Source: an uncultured Leptolyngbya sp. (lineage in GTDB: Bacteria; Cyanobacteriota; Cyanobacteriia; Phormidesmidales; Phormidesmidaceae). From it: 5,007 bases of DNA. The stretch lies in assembly GCA_937899365.1 (NCBI GenBank), contig CALBPH010000519.1, positions 1-5,007 on the forward strand. The letters are read 5' to 3'. A program made the position numbers and the translations under genes. Of the stretch, positions 3,742-5,007 are shown in pieces; within the stretch, counting starts at the first letter, position 1, and every line of letters begins with the position of its first letter. Below the pieces are notes generated by a model. It made no database searches. It worked only from the letters and a program-made list of their open reading frames with translations, and was not told the DNA's origin.

Positions 3742-5007
3742 ATGGCAATTTTGCGAAGCTTTGGCTGGGTCATGGGTATCGGTTTGCTGCTGGGGGCCGG
3801 GGGCACAGCTCAGGCGGTCCCCGCGTCAGTCTCCATGGCCAGTGTCAAATCGTCCCAGGAGGCCCAGATCCAATATCAGCAGGCCCAATCATTGATTCGC
3901 TTAGGCAACAGCCGCTCCGCCATGCAGCCACTGAAAACGGCCATCGATCTGTATCGCCGTGCCGGTGACCCCGTAGGGGAACACAATAGCCTGATTGAGC
4001 TGAGTTTCGCCCACTATCGCCTGGGGGACTATACCCGCGCGCAACAGACCCTCGATCGGGCTGATCGGCTGGTTATTCCCCCCACCGCTGCCGCCATCCA
4101 ACGCAATCGTGGGGTGCTGATGCAGTCCCTAATTTGGCTAGAGCAGGGCAACATCACCCGGAGCTGGCAGCAGCTACGTCAGGTGCAGCGTGGGTTAATC
4201 CAAGATTTTGCCGAAAAAAATCGCATCAATCTGGCCCTGGGGGAAATCTATCGTCACACGGGGCAGTATGACCGGGCCTTGGATACCCTCCAGGCCACTC
4301 TTTCCCTAAGCATTGACCGGGTGGATCGATCCAGGGCCCTGTGGGATATTGGCTATTCTTACTATGCCCTGGGGGACTATAGCCCGGCAGAGGTCGCCTA
4401 TCAAATGGCCCTGGCCGCCGCTAAGTTTGTGGGATATTGGCAGGGGATGCCTCGATACCTCAATGGGTTGGGCCATGTGTACTTACAGCAGCAGGCCTAT
4501 GACAGCGCGCGGGATGCCTATTTAGAAGCGCGGGAGCTGGCTATTTCCTTGGGGCAGTGGCATGAGCTGGCCAGCATTCTCAATAGTCTGGGGGAGCTAT
4601 ATGCGGAACAGGGCGAGTTTGAAAAAGCGCTAGAGACGTTTACCGAAGCCCTAGGCTATCGAGATAGGTATGTGGGGCCAGACTATAGTCGCACCCTGAG
4701 TCATCTGGGACAGCTCTATGCGGTCAGAAATGAGTGGGAAAAGGCGATTGAGTACTTTGAAGATGCCTATGGCTGGGCGAGATTTAACCAGGATGAAGTG
4801 GGTCAAATAAACGCCCTCAGCGGTCTTGCTGACGTGGAGCGCGCTAAAGGGGGGCTATCTAAGGCTAAGGAAACGCTGTATGAGGCCCTAGACAAGTTCG
4901 AAGCCTTGGAACCTGGCCTACAGGACCTTAACAAAGTCTCCCTGTTTGAAACCCAGTCCTATCTCTATGACCAGCTGCAGCAGGTGTTAGTGGAGCGGGG
5001 GGAGGTG
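3742..5007 (+). CDS. Secreted TPR protein, probable CHAT-domain family, 3' end missing
   Basis: The frame is open for 422 codons to the window edge, with no stop. The N-terminus (MAILRSFGWVMGIGLLLGAG) is a Sec signal peptide with a hydrophobic core at 8-20 and a probable cleavage after AQA (23-25), so the protein acts outside the cytoplasm. From ~80 to ~390 it consists of about eight TPR-like helical hairpins, e.g. HYRLGDYTRAQQTLDRA (91-107), IYRHTGQYDRALDTL (169-183), YYALGDYSPAEVAYQMAL (207-224), LYAEQGEFEKALETF (286-300) and LYAVRNEWEKAIEYF (325-339). The last visible stretch, NKVSLFETQSYLYDQLQQVL (397-416), closely resembles the segment that in cyanobacterial TPR-CHAT proteins precedes an 'ERGRARAF' motif and the caspase-like CHAT domain. 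That domain would lie beyond 5007 and is inferred. TPRs normally bind partner proteins; CHAT domains are putative Cys proteases. A TAA at 3718-3720 and the absence of other in-frame start codons fix the start at 3742; no Shine-Dalgarno is evident. Confidence 0.85.
   Translation, partial: MAILRSFGWVMGIGLLLGAGGTAQAVPASVSMASVKSSQEAQIQYQQAQSLIRLGNSRSAMQPLKTAIDLYRRAGDPVGEHNSLIELSFAHYRLGDYTRAQQTLDRADRLVIPPTAAAIQRNRGVLMQSLIWLEQGNITRSWQQLRQVQRGLIQDFAEKNRINLALGEIYRHTGQYDRALDTLQATLSLSIDRVDRSRALWDIGYSYYALGDYSPAEVAYQMALAAAKFVGYWQGMPRYLNGLGHVYLQQQAYDSARDAYLEARELAISLGQWHELASILNSLGELYAEQGEFEKALETFTEALGYRDRYVGPDYSRTLSHLGQLYAVRNEWEKAIEYFEDAYGWARFNQDEVGQINALSGLADVERAKGGLSKAKETLYEALDKFEALEPGLQDLNKVSLFETQSYLYDQLQQVLVERGEV

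Noticed and set aside
3725..3968. Alternative starts (ATG at 3725, TTG at 3732) in other frames just before the TPR gene.
   Set aside because: Both frames close within about 240 bp, whereas the frame from 3742 gives a signal peptide and continuous TPRs to the window edge.
1..5007. CRISPR arrays, tRNA or rRNA genes, and insertion sequences.
   Set aside because: No regularly spaced 20-40 base repeats, no tRNA-like TTCGA arm with matching acceptor stem, no transposase-like frame and no long terminal inverted repeats were seen.

Overview
The window looks like a chromosomal stretch from a cyanobacterium, probably a filamentous or otherwise large-genome lineage. The evidence is two exact copies of the cyanobacterial HIP1 octamer (GCGATCGC, at 2148-2155 and 2837-2844) and protein families that I associate with cyanobacteria: a DUF1574-like SGNH-type membrane-anchored protein and a TPR protein of the type that ends in a CHAT domain. 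The assignment is by recognition only; no search was run.

Layout, left to right. Bases 1-209 are non-coding as far as I can tell. They hold several inverted repeats and a plausible promoter for the first gene. Bases 210-1829 (+) encode a 539-residue right-handed parallel beta-helix protein of the pectate-lyase-like superfold, with a long ladder of Asn-containing turns. It is converged upon by a minus-strand gene at 1858-3093, a 411-residue DUF1574/SGNH-like protein with one N-terminal membrane anchor. Upstream of that gene on the same strand, 87 bp away, is a small unrecognised Trp-rich protein (3181-3474). A 267-bp divergent intergenic region (3475-3741) carries a hairpin-forming dyad and a run of 10-bp phased repeats. 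It separates the small gene from a plus-strand secreted TPR protein that starts at 3742 and runs off the right edge (422 codons visible, no stop); its CHAT domain is expected outside the window.

How the genes may work together. The beta-helix fold is typical of polysaccharide lyases and epimerases, and SGNH-type membrane-anchored proteins often take part in acylation or deacylation of cell-surface glycans. A role of both in modifying an exported polysaccharide is therefore reasonable, but it is an inference from fold and adjacency. The two genes are convergent, so they are not one operon. The TPR/CHAT protein is divergently transcribed and may be unrelated. The beta-helix gene is much richer in A+T in its middle than its neighbours, partly because it is Asn-rich and possibly because it has a different history. 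I see no clearly novel system here. The most interesting leftovers are the regulatory-looking symmetries before the first gene and in the divergent intergenic region, and the uncharacterised small gene.
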